Below, in pieces: positions 63,315 to 64,000 of a stretch of 64,000 nucleotides of DNA. This stretch comes from DTPU01 sp963827855 (GTDB taxonomy: Bacteria; Planctomycetota; Phycisphaerae; Sedimentisphaerales; Anaerobacaceae), in assembly GCA_963827855.1 (NCBI GenBank), contig CAWHBY010000002.1:930001-994000 (forward strand), in the 5' to 3' direction. The notes beneath the pieces are model-generated. The model had not been told where the DNA came from, ran no database searches, and worked only from the letters and a program-made list of their open reading frames with translations. Position numbers and translations under genes: made by a program. The stretch's first letter is position 1; each line of letters begins with the position of its first letter.

Positions 63315-64000
63315 TCACTCGATCCTCACCGCCTTGGAGGGGCATATGGCCTTGCAGGTACCGCACCGCACGCAGAGGTCCAGCTTGATCTCGTGCTTCT
63401 GATAGGGCCGCCACTCGATGGCGTCGGCCGGGCAGTGCTGGCTGCAGAGGGTGCAGCCAATGCAGTCGTCCGTGATCACGTACCGGATCAGGGCCCTGCA
63501 CTTGCCCGCAGGACAGCGGCCTTCGAGGTGCGCCTGGTACTCGCTCCGGAAGTAGCGAAGCGACGACAGGACCGGCTTGGGCGCGGTCTTGCCCAGGCCG
63601 CACAGGCTGCCCTGCTGCACTGCGGCAGCCAGTCGCTCGAGCTGGTCCAGATCGCCGGCCTGGCCCTGGCCCTGGCAGAGGCGGTCCAGGATCTCGAGCA
63701 TCCGCCGGGTCCCCACCCTGCAGAACGTGCACTTGCCGCAGGACTGATTCTGGGTGAACTGCAGGAAGTAACGGGCGATGTCCACAATGCAGTCCGTCTC
63801 ATCCAGGACGACCAGGCCGCCTGACCCCATCATCGCGCCCGCCTCGTTGAGGGTCTCGTAGTCCACGGACAGGTGGTCGAGGCTGGCAGGGATGCACCCG
63901 CCCGAAGGCCCCCCCACCTGTACGGCCTTGAATTTCAGGCCACCGCCGATGCCGCCACCGATCTCCTCCACGATCTGGCGGATGGAGGTCCCCATGGGCA
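63315..64000 (-). CDS. NuoF/HndC-like NADH-oxidising subunit, C-terminal part (gene continues past window)
   Basis: 228 residues visible, open to the window edge. GGPSGGCIPASLDHLSVDYE and QFTQNQSCGKCTFCRVGTRR (the N3-type 4Fe-4S Cys motif) are the NuoF/HoxF/HndC signature. The tail adds two [4Fe-4S] motifs (CIGCTLCSQHCPADAI; CVRCGTCKAICPSKAV) as in HndC or formate dehydrogenase-linked diaphorases. The FMN/NADH-binding part lies outside the window. The stop is followed one base later by the flavoprotein start, so the two are co-translated. Confidence 0.9.
   Translation of the reverse strand, partial: PMGTSIRQIVEEIGGGIGGGLKFKAVQVGGPSGGCIPASLDHLSVDYETLNEAGAMMGSGGLVVLDETDCIVDIARYFLQFTQNQSCGKCTFCRVGTRRMLEILDRLCQGQGQAGDLDQLERLAAAVQQGSLCGLGKTAPKPVLSSLRYFRSEYQAHLEGRCPAGKCRALIRYVITDDCIGCTLCSQHCPADAIEWRPYQKHEIKLDLCVRCGTCKAICPSKAVRIE

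Overview
The window looks like a chromosomal segment of a Planctomycetota bacterium, most likely class Phycisphaerae. The evidence is high GC content, a secreted protein with a dockerin-like calcium motif (GDLDSDCDVDFADLRVMATD) and a LamG domain, a planctomycete-type prepilin (FTLVELLVVIAIIAILMGIL...), a DUF1573/tetrahaem cytochrome pair, and secreted PQQ-propeller proteins. This assignment is inference from family style; there is no rRNA in the window.

Layout. 1-753 is the end of an M24 peptidase. 750-7922 is a minus-strand cluster: a small secreted protein, a chaperone-like secreted protein, a secretin carrying eight Ig-like repeats, and a lipoprotein. It may be an undescribed secretin-based surface-assembly system. 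8976-15122 carries archease-RtcB RNA repair, HflX, class 1B PyrD, a DUF167 protein and FtsW. 15303-25093 is informational and housekeeping: GatCAB, bL28, a PfkB kinase, a pseudouridine synthase with an altered catalytic motif, a HAD hydrolase, tRNA-Arg(ACG), YraN, bL19, the tiny bTHX protein and a short UvrC. 25172-38926 is a complete minus-strand type II secretion operon in the order C-D-E-F-G-H-I-J-K-L-M. 38949-41457 holds a tetrahaem cytochrome and a DUF1573 protein. rpsU follows, then two PQQ-propeller proteins.

45255-53868 is a carbohydrate-use locus: a GPH sugar symporter, a GH130 phosphorylase, a GH94 phosphorylase, a secreted GH5 glucanase and a secreted GH13 enzyme. It fits extracellular cutting of beta-glucan or mannan, symport of oligosaccharides and energy-saving phosphorolysis inside the cell. 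54376-60729 holds secreted proteins: a Cys-rich protein, a papain-like protease fused to a formylglycine-generating-enzyme-like domain, a prepilin, and a LamG/dockerin-like protein. These are plausible type II secretion cargo. 61751-64000 is an iron-sulfur flavoprotein oxidoreductase and the end of a NuoF/HndC-like subunit.

Two families of dispersed elements stand out. One is a ~180 bp MITE-like element in two inverted copies. The other is a 0.62-0.69 kb element in two direct copies with terminal inverted repeats and several hairpins whose stems covary. Intergenic heptanucleotide repeats also occur at several places. Four genes (secretin, gatB, gspL, GH13) are each broken by exactly one base, three of them by a lost base in a homopolymer. 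I read these mainly as sequence errors rather than decay.
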